From positions 19,845,440 to 19,909,439 of the forward strand of contig NC_085138.1 of NCBI RefSeq assembly GCF_035046485.1: a DNA stretch of 64,000 nucleotides. The letters run 5' to 3'. This document shows, piece after piece, positions 48,064-57,400 of the stretch (position 1 is its first letter; each line of letters begins with the position of its first letter). The notes under the pieces are model-generated. The model did no database searches and was not told the DNA's origin. It saw only the letters and a list, made by a program, of their open reading frames with translations. The stretch comes from Aedes albopictus. Taxonomy: Eukaryota; Arthropoda; Insecta; Diptera; Culicidae. A program made the position numbers and the translations under genes.

Positions 48064-51000
48064 CTCCTCCTCGATTGGTGAACACCTACTGCTTCTCGGA
48101 ATCTTGCCAGCTTTTGTGGTGCCAGCGGCTTGGTGAGCATATCCGCTACCATTTGATCGGTGGGACAGTAGCGAACATCGATTAGGTTTTCTTCGTGTAG
48201 CTTGCGGACAAAATGGTATTTTGTATCCACATGCTTTGAGCGGTTGTTGATCTTCGTTGACTTCAGTTGCTTGATGCACGATTGGTTATCCTCGTGTACC
48301 AAAACAGGGGTCGGAACATCAACGGAGAAATCTTGAAGCATCCGGACGATCCACGTGAGTTCCTGGCAGCACTCGGCAAGTGCCACAAATTCTGCTTCGG
48401 TACTGCTAAGCGCAACGCAGGTTTGCTTGCGCGATCCCCAGAATATCGGACCTCCACCGAACAGGAACACGTATCCGGAATTTGATTTGCGACTGGCTGC
48501 ATCGCTGGCCCAGTCTGCGTCCACGTAAACTTCTAAACCGAGTTCCTCGGCCTTCAGCGTAAGTTTGTGGTCCATGGTTGACTTTAGGTAGCGCAGGACA
48601 CGCTTAGCTTCCGTCCAGTCGGCTTGGGATGGTGAACTTACCGAACGTCCAAGTATTGATACGGATGCAGCGATGTCCGGTCGAGTGTTGACGGCCACGT
48701 ATAACAGACCTCCTATTAAACTGGCGTATTGGTGGTTGTTGGGTAGCATTTCTTTCTCCTCCTTCTGTTTTAGGTGGCCGGGATCCAGGGGGTACTTCGA
48801 AGGCTTCGCTTCATCCATCGCGAATCTCAGCAACAGCTTCTGGATGTAAGTTTTCTGGTTAAGTGTGAGAGACTTACCATCACGCTCCACTTGGATACCG
48901 AGAAAATGCTTGATGTTGCCCAAAGATGTTACGGTGAAATGCCTGTTCAGGTCCCGCATGAGGCCCGCGTACTCCTCCTCATCGTGGCACGCAATTACGA
49001 TATCGTCCACGTAAATCACGAGATACGTGTTGCCTTCTCTGTCGCTCCGAACATACAGACACGGGTCGTGGGCGGACTGCCGGAAACCCATCTGCTTCAG
49101 TACACCGTCGATCTTCTTGTTCCAAATACATCCGGCTTGCCTGAGTCCGTACAGGCCTTTCTTGATCAAGCACACAGCATCGCCATCTTGTGCTTCGTAG
49201 CCGGTTGGCTGCTTCATGTAAACCGTCTCCTCCATTTCTCCATGTAGGTAGGCAGTTTTGACATCGGCGTGTTTGACTAGCATGTTGCGCTGACCAGCAA
49301 CTGTAAGCAGCGTTCTGAAGGTGATTTGTCGAACCACTGGCGCGAACACTTCATCGAAATCCGTCCCGTACATCTGCGAGAAACCTTGTGCTACTAGTCG
49401 GGCTTTGTAGCGTACGATGTTGCCGTCTTCGTCCAGTTTGCGCTTGAAAATCCATTTGGATCCCACGACTTTGCGATTGGCGGGCAAAGTTGTCAATGTC
49501 CAGGTACGGTTCTCGGCGTGCGACTTCATTTCTTCGTCCATTGCTGCTATCCATTGTTTCGCTTCAGGGCTCTCGATGGCTTCTTTGTAGGTTCTCGGCT
49601 CCGGAATCGCTTTTCGTACCATCCCCGTCGTTTCACGGTATCGCTGGGGTGGTATGCCTTTCGTGCTCCGACTTGATCTCCGGGGCGTAACTGCTTCATC
49701 GTCATTCACCTCTTCTTCTTCTACTTCACAGGTTGAATCATACATGCTTGAATCGGAATCCGCTGGCGTAGCCTCATCCTCAAATGTGCCTTCATCATCG
49801 CTTTCATCTTCAAGTTCTTCGGCTTCAACGAGTGTCTCCTGCGGTATCACCGACTCGTACTCCACGGATGTCGGAGATGGTTGACCTCGCTTTGTAGCTG
49901 CTGCTTCTTCTTCTTCGACGAAAAGTGCATCTCGGCTGATCACGATGTCGTTTGTAGCTTGATCGATGAAACGGAAGGCTTTGTGGTGATCCGAGTAACC
50001 GACAAACGATAGCTTGATTGCTTTCGGTTCCAGCTTCGTCCGCTTGACTTTGGGCACATGGACAAACGCTGCACATCCGAACCTCCGGAGATTTCCGTAG
50101 TCTGGTTTCTTGCCGAACCAGAGTTCATGAGGAGTCTTCTCTACCGATCGAGACGGCAGCATGTTCTGCAAATGTACAGCCGTGTTGACTGCCTCTGCCC
50201 AGAAACGGTAGTCCATTTTTGCATCGAGTAGCATGCAGCGTGCCATTTCCACAATCGTCCGGTTTTTGCGCTCCGCAACTCCATTCTGCTGCGGTGTGTA
50301 GCTTGCAGTGTATTGTGGGACGATTCCATTCTCCCTGTAGAACTGGCCCAAGCGCTTCGCCTTATACTCGCCCCCTTGGTCAGAGCGAATGATCACGGGA
50401 TTCCTTCCAAAACGATTCCGCACCATGTTGACGTAATCCTCGATTTTCTCAACGGCTTCTGACTTCCGCTTGAGGAAATATACCACGGTGTATCGACTGT
50501 AGTCATCGATCATCGTGAGAAAGTATCTTGAACCACCTGGCGACGTCGTGTTCATTGGACCGCAAATGTCTGTATGAACGAGATCCAGGACCGCCGATGA
50601 CTGTCGAGCTGCCTTCTTGGGAAACGGTTGCCGTGGTAACTTACCAGCCGCACAGCACTCGCAGGGACGTTGGATGTTGCATTTACGTATGGCCACGCCG
50701 GTAGCCATGTCTTCTCTCACCACTCGCTGGATCGCTTCAGGATCTCGATGCCCGAGCCTTCGGTGCCACACGTGGACACAATCCTTCGGATGACTCGCTG
50801 CCGCCGCTTGCATTCCTTGCTCCTTGGCGATCTTCAGGTAGAACAAACCACCGACCTTCTGTGCAACTGCAGCGACTTCACCTCTGCTCCTGATCACGCA
50901 CCCATGGGACTTCGAGAAATGTACGTCCGCGCCCTTCGTTACCAATCTGCTTACCGAAATCAAGTTGGATTCCAGTTCCGGAACGTAGTACACATCCGAC

Positions 51001-51983
51001 AGGGTTACTTCACGTTCTTCGCCTTGGTCATCACAGCAAATCAGTTTTCCGGAACCGATCCCTTTCACGTGCGTCTCGTTTCCGTCGGCCAGGGTGATGG
51101 ATGTCCCTGGACTACTTCTCAGCTCATCGAAAAACGTTCGGTCTGCGCACATGTGGGATGTCGCGCCAGAATCCACCACCCACGCTTTGGTTGGTTTTTC
51201 ACCGCAGTTGGCCATGAACGCGAACGATGACACTTTTCCGATTTTCGCACTTTTACCTTTTGCTGCAGGCTTCGGTTTTCTCCCGCCGCTCGGTTGACTG
51301 ACGGCTTCCTTCTCGGACTTCGCTAGGGGACATTCTCGCTTCACGTGGCCGGGTTTGCTGCACCGGTGACAGATAACGCTTCGTTTTTCACCGCCCGCTC
51401 GCAGAATGGCTTCTCCGGTATGGGACTTCTCCGCTCGCTTCTGAGCCTCGTCGAGCAGCTTCCGCTTCACAAGCTCCATCATCAATTCTTCGTCGGACCG
51501 GCTCTCCAGTGCCGTCGTTAGCGTGTCGAAGGTGTCCGGCATGCTCTTCAACACCATCGCAACTTTGAGGCTTGATTCCAGCTCCTGTCCAGCGTTGGCT
51601 AGGCTTGCGAAGAGTTCGTCCATCCGGAAGAGGTGGCCTTCCATGTCTCCATCGTCCAGATACTCCGCCTTGCAGAGCTTTTTCAGCACGGAAACCCTGG
51701 TGCACATCGTGGTTTTCTGATGATGGCCTTCCAGAGCTTTCCATGTCTCACCTGACGTCTTGCAGTTTCTGATGAGAGGGTGCTGGCTGTCGTCGACAAG
51801 TAGAGCAATCGTGGCACGAGCTTTTGCATCTCCATCCTTCCAGGCTTCCGTCAGGGGGTTTGGGGCGGCCTCCGTGACATGCTTCCATAGATTTTCGCGG
51901 ATGAGCAGCATCTCGACCTTGAATCTCCAACTTTCGTAGCCTCCGCTCCGTAGCTTCTCAATAAAAAACTTGCTTCCGTCCAT
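48051..51983 (-). CDS. Copia Gag-Pol polyprotein, 1310 aa, intact
   Basis: The ATG is at 51983; the open frame extends upstream through the LTR but without the element's conserved start. Order: UBN2-type gag (about 1-190); CCHC knuckle 205-218 (CHRCSKPGHVKREC); aspartic protease DSGATSH at 271; integrase His-His-Cys-Cys finger from 407; catalytic Asp472, Asp535 and Glu571; GAG-pre and linker, acidic 690-770; reverse transcriptase from about 820 with Asp907 and YVDD at 991-994; RNase H with Asp1155, Glu1196 and ending ADMLTKPL. All catalytic residues are present. Copia makes Gag and Pol from one frame. The product assembles virus-like particles and integrates new copies. Length is usual for insect copia. 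Confidence 0.97.
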   Translation of the reverse strand: MDGSKFFIEKLRSGGYESWRFKVEMLLIRENLWKHVTEAAPNPLTEAWKDGDAKARATIALLVDDSQHPLIRNCKTSGETWKALEGHHQKTTMCTRVSVLKKLCKAEYLDDGDMEGHLFRMDELFASLANAGQELESSLKVAMVLKSMPDTFDTLTTALESRSDEELMMELVKRKLLDEAQKRAEKSHTGEAILRAGGEKRSVICHRCSKPGHVKRECPLAKSEKEAVSQPSGGRKPKPAAKGKSAKIGKVSSFAFMANCGEKPTKAWVVDSGATSHMCADRTFFDELRSSPGTSITLADGNETHVKGIGSGKLICCDDQGEEREVTLSDVYYVPELESNLISVSRLVTKGADVHFSKSHGCVIRSRGEVAAVAQKVGGLFYLKIAKEQGMQAAAASHPKDCVHVWHRRLGHRDPEAIQRVVREDMATGVAIRKCNIQRPCECCAAGKLPRQPFPKKAARQSSAVLDLVHTDICGPMNTTSPGGSRYFLTMIDDYSRYTVVYFLKRKSEAVEKIEDYVNMVRNRFGRNPVIIRSDQGGEYKAKRLGQFYRENGIVPQYTASYTPQQNGVAERKNRTIVEMARCMLLDAKMDYRFWAEAVNTAVHLQNMLPSRSVEKTPHELWFGKKPDYGNLRRFGCAAFVHVPKVKRTKLEPKAIKLSFVGYSDHHKAFRFIDQATNDIVISRDALFVEEEEAAATKRGQPSPTSVEYESVIPQETLVEAEELEDESDDEGTFEDEATPADSDSSMYDSTCEVEEEEVNDDEAVTPRRSSRSTKGIPPQRYRETTGMVRKAIPEPRTYKEAIESPEAKQWIAAMDEEMKSHAENRTWTLTTLPANRKVVGSKWIFKRKLDEDGNIVRYKARLVAQGFSQMYGTDFDEVFAPVVRQITFRTLLTVAGQRNMLVKHADVKTAYLHGEMEETVYMKQPTGYEAQDGDAVCLIKKGLYGLRQAGCIWNKKIDGVLKQMGFRQSAHDPCLYVRSDREGNTYLVIYVDDIVIACHDEEEYAGLMRDLNRHFTVTSLGNIKHFLGIQVERDGKSLTLNQKTYIQKLLLRFAMDEAKPSKYPLDPGHLKQKEEKEMLPNNHQYASLIGGLLYVAVNTRPDIAASVSILGRSVSSPSQADWTEAKRVLRYLKSTMDHKLTLKAEELGLEVYVDADWASDAASRKSNSGYVFLFGGGPIFWGSRKQTCVALSSTEAEFVALAECCQELTWIVRMLQDFSVDVPTPVLVHEDNQSCIKQLKSTKINNRSKHVDTKYHFVRKLHEENLIDVRYCPTDQMVADMLTKPLAPQKLARFREAVGVHQSRRSVGE
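48064..48073 (-). other. Polypurine tract of the copia element
   Basis: On the minus strand the bases CGAGGAGGAG directly precede the 3' LTR, the position where plus-strand DNA synthesis is primed. The tract lies within the last codons of gag-pol. Confidence 0.7.
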
Positions 51984-52026
51984 TTCTTCTTTTGAAAAAA
52001 TCTTCCAGAATCTTCTAGTTAAAAAC

Positions 52027-52037
52027 GGCCCATAACC
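52027..52037 (-). other. Primer-binding site, half initiator tRNA-Met
   Basis: On the minus strand it reads GGTTATGGGCC, the site used by Drosophila copia for a cleaved initiator tRNA-Met. It is 3 nt (TTA) from the LTR end. Confidence 0.85.
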
Positions 52038-52040
52038 TAA

Positions 52041-52183
52041 TGGGATCTGCCGTAGATCGGATAGTTGAATAAGAACAACTGTTCGGTTCAAAGGTTGGGA
52101 ACTAACTAACAGAAATATTTTATTGTATGTCAAAGTACAAAATATCATGGCCTTCTTGTTCATCAAGCGCCTACTCTCCAACA
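52041..52183 (-). repeat. 5' LTR of the copia element
   Basis: 143 bp, identical to the 3' LTR at 47921-48063, with TG..CA ends. Confidence 0.97.
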
Positions 52184-52591
52184 AAAATCGAGTTCTGCAC
52201 CGAGATGCGTACAACGTTTTTTGCAATTTCATAAATTACCACTTGAGGATAGTTTTTAACAGAACTTTTTCATCAAACTGCACACTGATGTTCATAGCCA
52301 TGTTTAAGAAAGTCTGATCATAGCAGGTTATGCTGTGCAGTTGTGACAAATTTTGAAACCTGCGTTCAGAAAGCATCAAGAAGTTGATCAAAACTGAAAA
52401 CAGTGCTGTAATGGTTCATTACGCAACGCAAATCAGTGCTGTAATGAACCATTACCGCACTACTAATGTGGTGTGGGAAAGTAGGCCTTTTCCTGGCAGA
52501 TTTGCGTGAGGTAAAACAGCCTATTACGATGAGAAATTGCAAAAAAGTAATAAACGCCAGTCCTGTTCAATGAAGTAGTTTGAACATGAAT
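52184..52591. other. Interrupted repeat flanking the copia
   Basis: Starts AAAAATCGAGTTCTGCACC, which mirrors the sequence on the other side of the copia near 47825-47850. The pair CAGTGCTGTAATG at 52403 and 52436 is a short direct repeat. No gene is present. Confidence 0.5.
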
Positions 52592-52715
52592 CACTGCACG
52601 AATTTATACTGGCCTGCTTACTCTCACACGAAATTTGACGTTTGAGAGGTGTCGACACCGCTCAAACGTCAAATTTTCTGTGAGAGTAAGCAGGCCAGCA
52701 TTAATTCGTGCAGTG
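52592..52715. mobile_element. Near-perfect 124-bp palindromic MITE
   Basis: CACTGCACGAATTTATACTG through GGCCTGCTTACTCTCACA and ATTTGACGTTTGAG is mirrored in CTCAAACGTCAAAT, GTGAGAGTAAGCAGGCC and AATTCGTGCAGTG. The loop is about 14 bp (AGGTGTCGACACC). It is non-coding and directly abuts the SINE. Confidence 0.9.
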
Positions 52716-52718
52716 CAT

Positions 52719-53000
52719 TCTCTCTCTCTCTTCTTGGCGTAACGTCCTCACTGGGACAAAGCCTGCTTCTCAGCTTAGTGTTCTATGAGCACTTCCACAG
52801 TTATTAACTGAGAGCTTCCTCTGCCAATGACCATTTTGCCATGTGTATATCGTGTGGCAGGCACGAAGATACTCTATGCCCAAGGAAGTCAAGGAAATTT
52901 CCTTTACGAAAAGATCCTGGACCGACCGGGAATCGAACCCGTCACCCTCAGCATGGTCATGCTGAATACCCGTGCGTTTACCGCCTCGGCTATATGGGCC
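52719..53000 (-). mobile_element. Feilai-type tRNA-derived SINE
   Basis: The minus strand begins GGGCCCATATAGCCGAGGCG with a tRNA-like head and B box (GGTTCGATTCC). The body contains AGCTGAGAAGCAGGCTTTGT and CCCAGTGAGGACGTTACGCC, and ends in an AAGAAGAGAGAGAGA tail. Body and tail match what I recall of the Feilai family of Aedes aegypti. It is transcribed by Pol III and mobilised by a LINE. Confidence 0.85.
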
Positions 53001-53057
53001 CTGCTGCATCCTACTCTTACCCATTTGTTGACGAATAGGTAAGAGCAGAATGCAGCA
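53001..53057. repeat. Hairpin at the SINE head
   Basis: TGCTGCATCCTACTCTTACC and GGTAAGAGCAGAATGCAGCA are near-complementary around a 17-bp loop. Confidence 0.7.
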
Positions 53058-53579
53058 ACTTCAACAATGTTCAACCTACTTAATTGAACAGGACTATTAA
53101 TAGACAAATTTCCAAAAATTAACAAACAGATACATTTTTATGCAATACTTTGACATTACCTAATCCAATTATTTTTTTCGATTCCTAATTCCATTCACAC
53201 CCTGCAAAACAAATGGGGTGAACGGAATAAGGATCCGAAAGAAAGCGATTGGAATAGATGATGTCACGGTACATAATCATCATATTTATTTACCTATATG
53301 TATAAGGACGTTTTTAGCAACTAAAAAAAGAAAATGTCCTTTTCGAACACATCGAAATTAAAGTTTTATTTTATATGGAACAGTTCTACCAATATCTACT
53401 TTTACTTATATTTAATTCAATCATACATTATTCTATATTAAAAACATGAGATCAAAATGAATGATTTCATCAGAGTAGTTATCTGAACGTTTATATTCGC
53501 TATTGCGAGGTTCGGAGTAGGTAATACTGAATCTCAGGAAATACTTCAATTTCTCTTGTAGCTAATCATGTTCAGCATG
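53058..53579. other. AT-rich 3' flank of the MADF gene
   Basis: No coding or repeat structure is evident. It should contain the 3' UTR of the minus-strand MADF gene; an AATAAA-like signal on that strand was not clear close to the stop. Confidence 0.5.
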
Positions 53580-54660
53580 TCACGAAGCGTTTATCTTATC
53601 TTCATAGGCTTGCTCGTATTTGTTGTTCAGATTTCGTAAAGCCACCGCGTACTCTTTGTACAAGGAAAAGTCCTCAGCCCACAGCGTTTCCAACAGTGAA
53701 CTCGTCGATTCGCCCAGGATGGTGGCTCTGCTTTTCATCTTCTTCGGTTCCGACTGTCCGGACAGGATGTCAATGCATTTGGAAAGAAGTTTTGCCCCGT
53801 CTGATGATGAACTTTTACGTTTCAGATGTGTGCGATCTCTTGAAGGTTGTCCTGTTGAATTATGGATTTCCAGAGCAGGGGCTGTATCATCGAAACTGAT
53901 GCTTGGGACATAAGAACTTGCCGAGCTGTGATTTTCCCAGGTTTGGTCTTCTTGGCCATCCTGACTGTGTTCGTTTTTAACCTGCCATATATCATTCTAA
54001 AAAAAAATGATTGCAAATTTTTTGAGAATTGCCTAGATAGATCCTAGTAGGTACTCACCAGTGGGTCAATATCCTCAGCTTCAGATTTTCCACGAGTCAG
54101 AAACTGCAAAGCCGAATAGTACATCCACTTCGAGTTGTAAACATCGTTTCCATTTTTACCTCCTTTGCGCACTTTTGTACATTCCCCTAAAATAAAGAGT
54201 TGTGATTTCTTGACTTTTAAGCTGACTATTCAAATGTAGCTAGCGTAGATAAGAAATAACTAGAGATTTCTTTCAGCCGAGTATCATTCAAATTGGTTGG
54301 AAGATAATCGGGAAATTACGATACGCCGGTGGCAGAACTCAGTGACATTTGTGCAGTCTCAGTAACATTCTTGGTTTTATCACGGTTTAGTTTCTGTTGA
54401 CGACCGTCATAAAACCCAAAATCTTACAGAACATTCAACTGTATCAAAAAACACCGATTCAACAGTTTACCTGACAATTGAGCCTTCAATCCGTTCATGG
54501 CTTTTTTCACGGTTTCCACATCGACGCCGAGCTTGGTGGCAATGGTTTCGCGGGCTTGTTTTTGAGCATCCTTCCTGAGGCGATCGGGATTGTCCCGATC
54601 CCATAGCACCGGATGCTGTTCCCACAGTTTGATCAACTGAAACTTCTTGTTGCAATCCAT
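53580..54660 (-). CDS. MADF-domain DNA-binding protein, 244 aa, three exons
   Basis: Exons 54660-54471, 54186-54059 and 53996-53580 (stop TGA). Introns of 284 and 62 nt have GT..AG ends (GTAAAC..TTTTAG, GTGAGT..TTTTAG). Residues 1-106 form a MADF domain: FQLIKLWEQHPVLWDRD, a middle helix with RLRKDAQKQARETIATKLG, and KVRKGG..VYNSKWMYYSALQFL. The C-terminal 138 residues are polar (SSASSYV, LKRKSSSSDGAK), with a helical end, LWAEDFSLYKEYAVALRNLN. MADF proteins are Myb/SANT-like DNA binders that act as transcription regulators in the nucleus. No BESS motif is evident. The protein family member is not identified. The start ATG opens the domain directly. Confidence 0.88.
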
Positions 54661-54880
54661 ATCACAACGCCGAACGAAACGAACGAAACACCTCCGAATG
54701 GAAGAATAACCAGAAAAACAACACAAGCCGGGTGGAATGTTTTTGAGCGTGTGTTTGGCAACACAACACACTGAATTTTTATTCGCGGATTTGGGTAAGA
54801 GTCAATTTTATTACTGAATTTATGATTGATATTTATTCGCTCAATCGTAGCGAATATGAATAAATATTAGAGTGGGTCAT
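54661..54880 (-). promoter_or_regulatory. Probable MADF gene 5' UTR/promoter region
   Basis: Upstream of the MADF ATG. A GC-richer stretch (54661-54760) is followed by AT-rich DNA containing TATTTATTCGC copies. There is no defined TATA box or initiator. The assignment follows from position only. Confidence 0.35.
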
Positions 54881-55391
54881 CGTTTATATGGAAAAATGAA
54901 AAATTCAATGGTATCCCATCAGATCAAAGCTTTTTTAATCCCATTTCAGAACCCAAATAAGTGTGCAAAATTTGGGCACGATCGGTTATGTCTACGTTTT
55001 GCGCATCGCGTTTGAAGTTTGTATGGGGTTTTACATGGGAAAACACCCTTTTTTACATTTCTCTCGTAACAAGCTCGATTTTTTTCTAAAACCGAATAAC
55101 CGATGAAGTGAAAACAAAGCCTAGGGTGTCCTAAAAAACTTTGTCGAAGACCGCGAAGTGATCTGATGCTTATCAAAAAAGTTATAGCGTTGGCACCTTG
55201 GCACTGCTTGGCAAAACAGCATGATTTTGTTGCTATTGTTACATGTTAAAATATAAACACATGCATGCGGTTCGTTGGTTATAACTATTTTCACAAGCAT
55301 CACGGTCTTCAACTAAGTTTTTCAGAACATATTGGGCTATCATTTTACAGTTTCGGTTAAAAAGTTTCAGACAAACTTTTTCAACTTATGG
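54881..55391. repeat. Interspersed repeat, TTTGTATGGGGTTTTACATGGG family
   Basis: GTGGGTCATCGTTTATATGG, then CAAAATTTGGGCACGATCGG, GTCTACGTTTTGCGCATCGC, GTTTGTATGGGGTTTTACAT. The same string occurs inverted at 56340-56435 and in diverged form at 16770-17110. No coding frame is supported. Confidence 0.7.
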
Positions 55392-55570
55392 CTAGATCTA
55401 ATCTAATCTAATCTAACACATACGCAGCCAGTACAAGAAAGCATCCTGGAAAATAATCGGGTTAGATTACACCCGATCATTTTTCTTGTCAGTATTGATG
55501 CTTGCAGCATATCGATGATATGACACAAGCGTCAAAGCGGCCAGGCCTACTGCGTAGCGTTTACCGCAAA
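55392..55570. repeat. (TCTAA)n-headed repeat, copy A
   Basis: Starts with four TCTAA pentamers, then ACACATACGCAGCC, CATCCTGGAAAATAATCGG, and ends GCGGCCAGGCCTACTG. It matches 56843-57010 in the same orientation. Confidence 0.75.
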
Positions 55571-56443
55571 GATGATTCTTTGAAATAATTCGATTTCCAT
55601 AAGCTCTTAAATATTTCAAATCGGATCACTTCTAGAATCTACAGGGGAGGAAGGATGCGTGGACATACCGTACCAAACGCTCCGAGATTTGATAGATTAT
55701 TTAGTTGTATATATGAATGTAATAATGGCACATTAAAAAGAAGCATGAAACGTTCTCACCAAATTTAAACTGATCGTCCGTGGACCCTTTCATTGATAAA
55801 TGATATTTCTGACGTCCGTCTGGTGGCTTGATATTGGCAACAGGATTCCTTTTGAAGGCGACGTTTGGGTGACGTAGTACCAAACGGCTCATCCACGCTC
55901 GGCTTCTTTTCTTCCACTGATAGCTTTTCAACACGAAAACAAAACCAAACTAACAAAATTGAGCCCGGCACCAGAAGCAATTCTTAATACAAATCGTGCA
56001 GCATTTATTCCAATGTAATATATTGATATACGGATATTTCACATAACTCAATTATTTTCTCCTAACCGAGTGCGGCGGGTGGAACACCAACCCAACCATC
56101 GACGTCAAAAGAGTTCGCATCGTTAGGAAAATACGGCACGGGACTTCACAGGGATCTACTTTTCACTCGCGGAATAACTGCCCGGGTGGCGTAGTGCCAC
56201 ACAGATCGCTAAAAGAATCGCGGAAAAACTTTTCACGAAAACACAAAAAATTGCAAAAAATGCTTGACAAGCAAACGAAAACACAACCGTTCGCGGCAAC
56301 GCTCACTACGATGTCAAACTTTTTCAACTTATGGCTAGAATGCAAAAAAAGTACGTTTTCCCATACAAAATCCCGTACAAATTTCAATTGCAATGCGCAA
56401 AGTGTAGACGCAACCGATCGTGCTCAAATTTTCTAGTCTAGTC
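55571..56443. other. Possible minus-strand exon and unassigned sequence
   Basis: The minus-strand frame at about 55874-55743 reads MSRLVLRHPNVAFKRNPVAN onward to DDQFKFG and then a GTGAGA donor, which could be a first coding exon. No downstream exon was found and no domain is recognised, so it may be chance. 56160-56330 is unassigned; 56340-56435 is the inverted repeat copy noted above. Confidence 0.3.
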
Positions 56444-56842
56444 CAGAGACGAGACTCGCGAAGACGGTCTTCTTTATCTCCACTTTGTTATTTTTTTCTT
56501 CTTCCTATCTGTGTTGACATTATGTTTTGGGCTTGTGGTACGTGATCGCATCACCTCACATGCAGTGTGACTGAATCCCATTCACGCACAAAATCATGTT
56601 GAGGTGAAATTTTGCATTGCCAACAATCGCCAAGCAAAGTGATCATTAGAATATTTTGTTTTCAAATTATTTTTGACAGTACAGGAGAAGAAAATACTGC
56701 TCGGAGTCAATTTTGGCTTCAGAATTTATCTCGGATAGCAATACTTTACTCGTTTTAGGTAACGTAATCAAACGGGCTACAACTGACAGCTCAGTTGGGC
56801 TGCACTTGACGTTGATTTTTATCCTCTTCGCGAGTCTCGTCT
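56444..56842. mobile_element. MITE with GAGACGAGACTCGCGAAGA ends
   Basis: GAGACGAGACTCGCGAAGA at 56446 is exactly inverted as TCTTCGCGAGTCTCGTCTC at 56824. Both sides are bordered by CTAGTCTAG pentamer runs, which probably include the target. About 400 bp, no coding frame. Confidence 0.75.
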
Positions 56843-57010
56843 CAGGTCTAGTCTAGTCTACACATACACAGCCATTCATTGAAAGAATCCTGGAAAATGA
56901 TAGAATCGACTACTTCTACCATTTTTCTTGTCATTATCAATACTTGCAAGGCATCGGAGATGTATTACAAGTATTGAAGCGGCCAGGCCTACTGTGCAGC
57001 GTTATTGAAT
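56843..57010. repeat. (TCTAG)n-headed repeat, copy B
   Basis: GTCTAGTCTAGTCTACAC, then ATACACAGCCATTC, ATCCTGGAAAATGATAGAA, and GCGGCCAGGCCTACTGTG. It is a diverged copy of 55392-55570. Confidence 0.75.
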
Positions 57011-57400
57011 ACAATTGAACAGAACTATGGAACGGCGTCATCTCGTCAGCCGCTCCGTATCGTATGTGTAATAAATGTGAAGCAAAAACGTTGGGAGTGA
57101 CGTTGTTAAGAAAGTTAATGTCACTCCGTTGGGGCTCCTCTTCTTCCTGGGATGGGACAAAGGTATTTATGGTATTAATACCTTATGTCCTGGTTCGAAA
57201 GCCTAGGTTTAAGCGCCATTGCTCGCTCTCTGAAACGAGAAGAAAATATAACGATCCTTTCTCCGACTGGATTAAATACCCTGTATTATTAACCGACAAA
57301 CTACTTAGAACCATAACTGCGAGTCTATTATGGAATCGGTAAAAGTTTGCACAATTTTATCTAAAATTTAGACATTTTTTTTTGTTATAAATATTAGGTA
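57011..57400. other. Unassigned sequence, no gene seen
   Basis: Short frame at 57064-57342 without a recognisable domain. No repeat was identified. Confidence 0.4.

Larger units (their letters stand above)
47921..52183 (-). mobile_element. Intact Ty1/copia retrotransposon, 4.26 kb
   Basis: Two 143-bp LTRs identical at every position, a half-tRNA primer site 3 nt inside the 5' LTR, one uninterrupted gag-pol frame and a purine tract before the 3' LTR. Flanks read AAAAT-TAT on the left and AAAAT on the right, which allows a 5-bp target duplication if three extra bases belong to the element end. Identical LTRs plus an intact frame point to a recent insertion. Confidence 0.97.

Noticed and set aside
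52123..52317. Frame over the copia 5' LTR on the + strand
   Set aside because: Repeats the same LTR-derived peptide found at 48003; it is an LTR shadow, not a gene.
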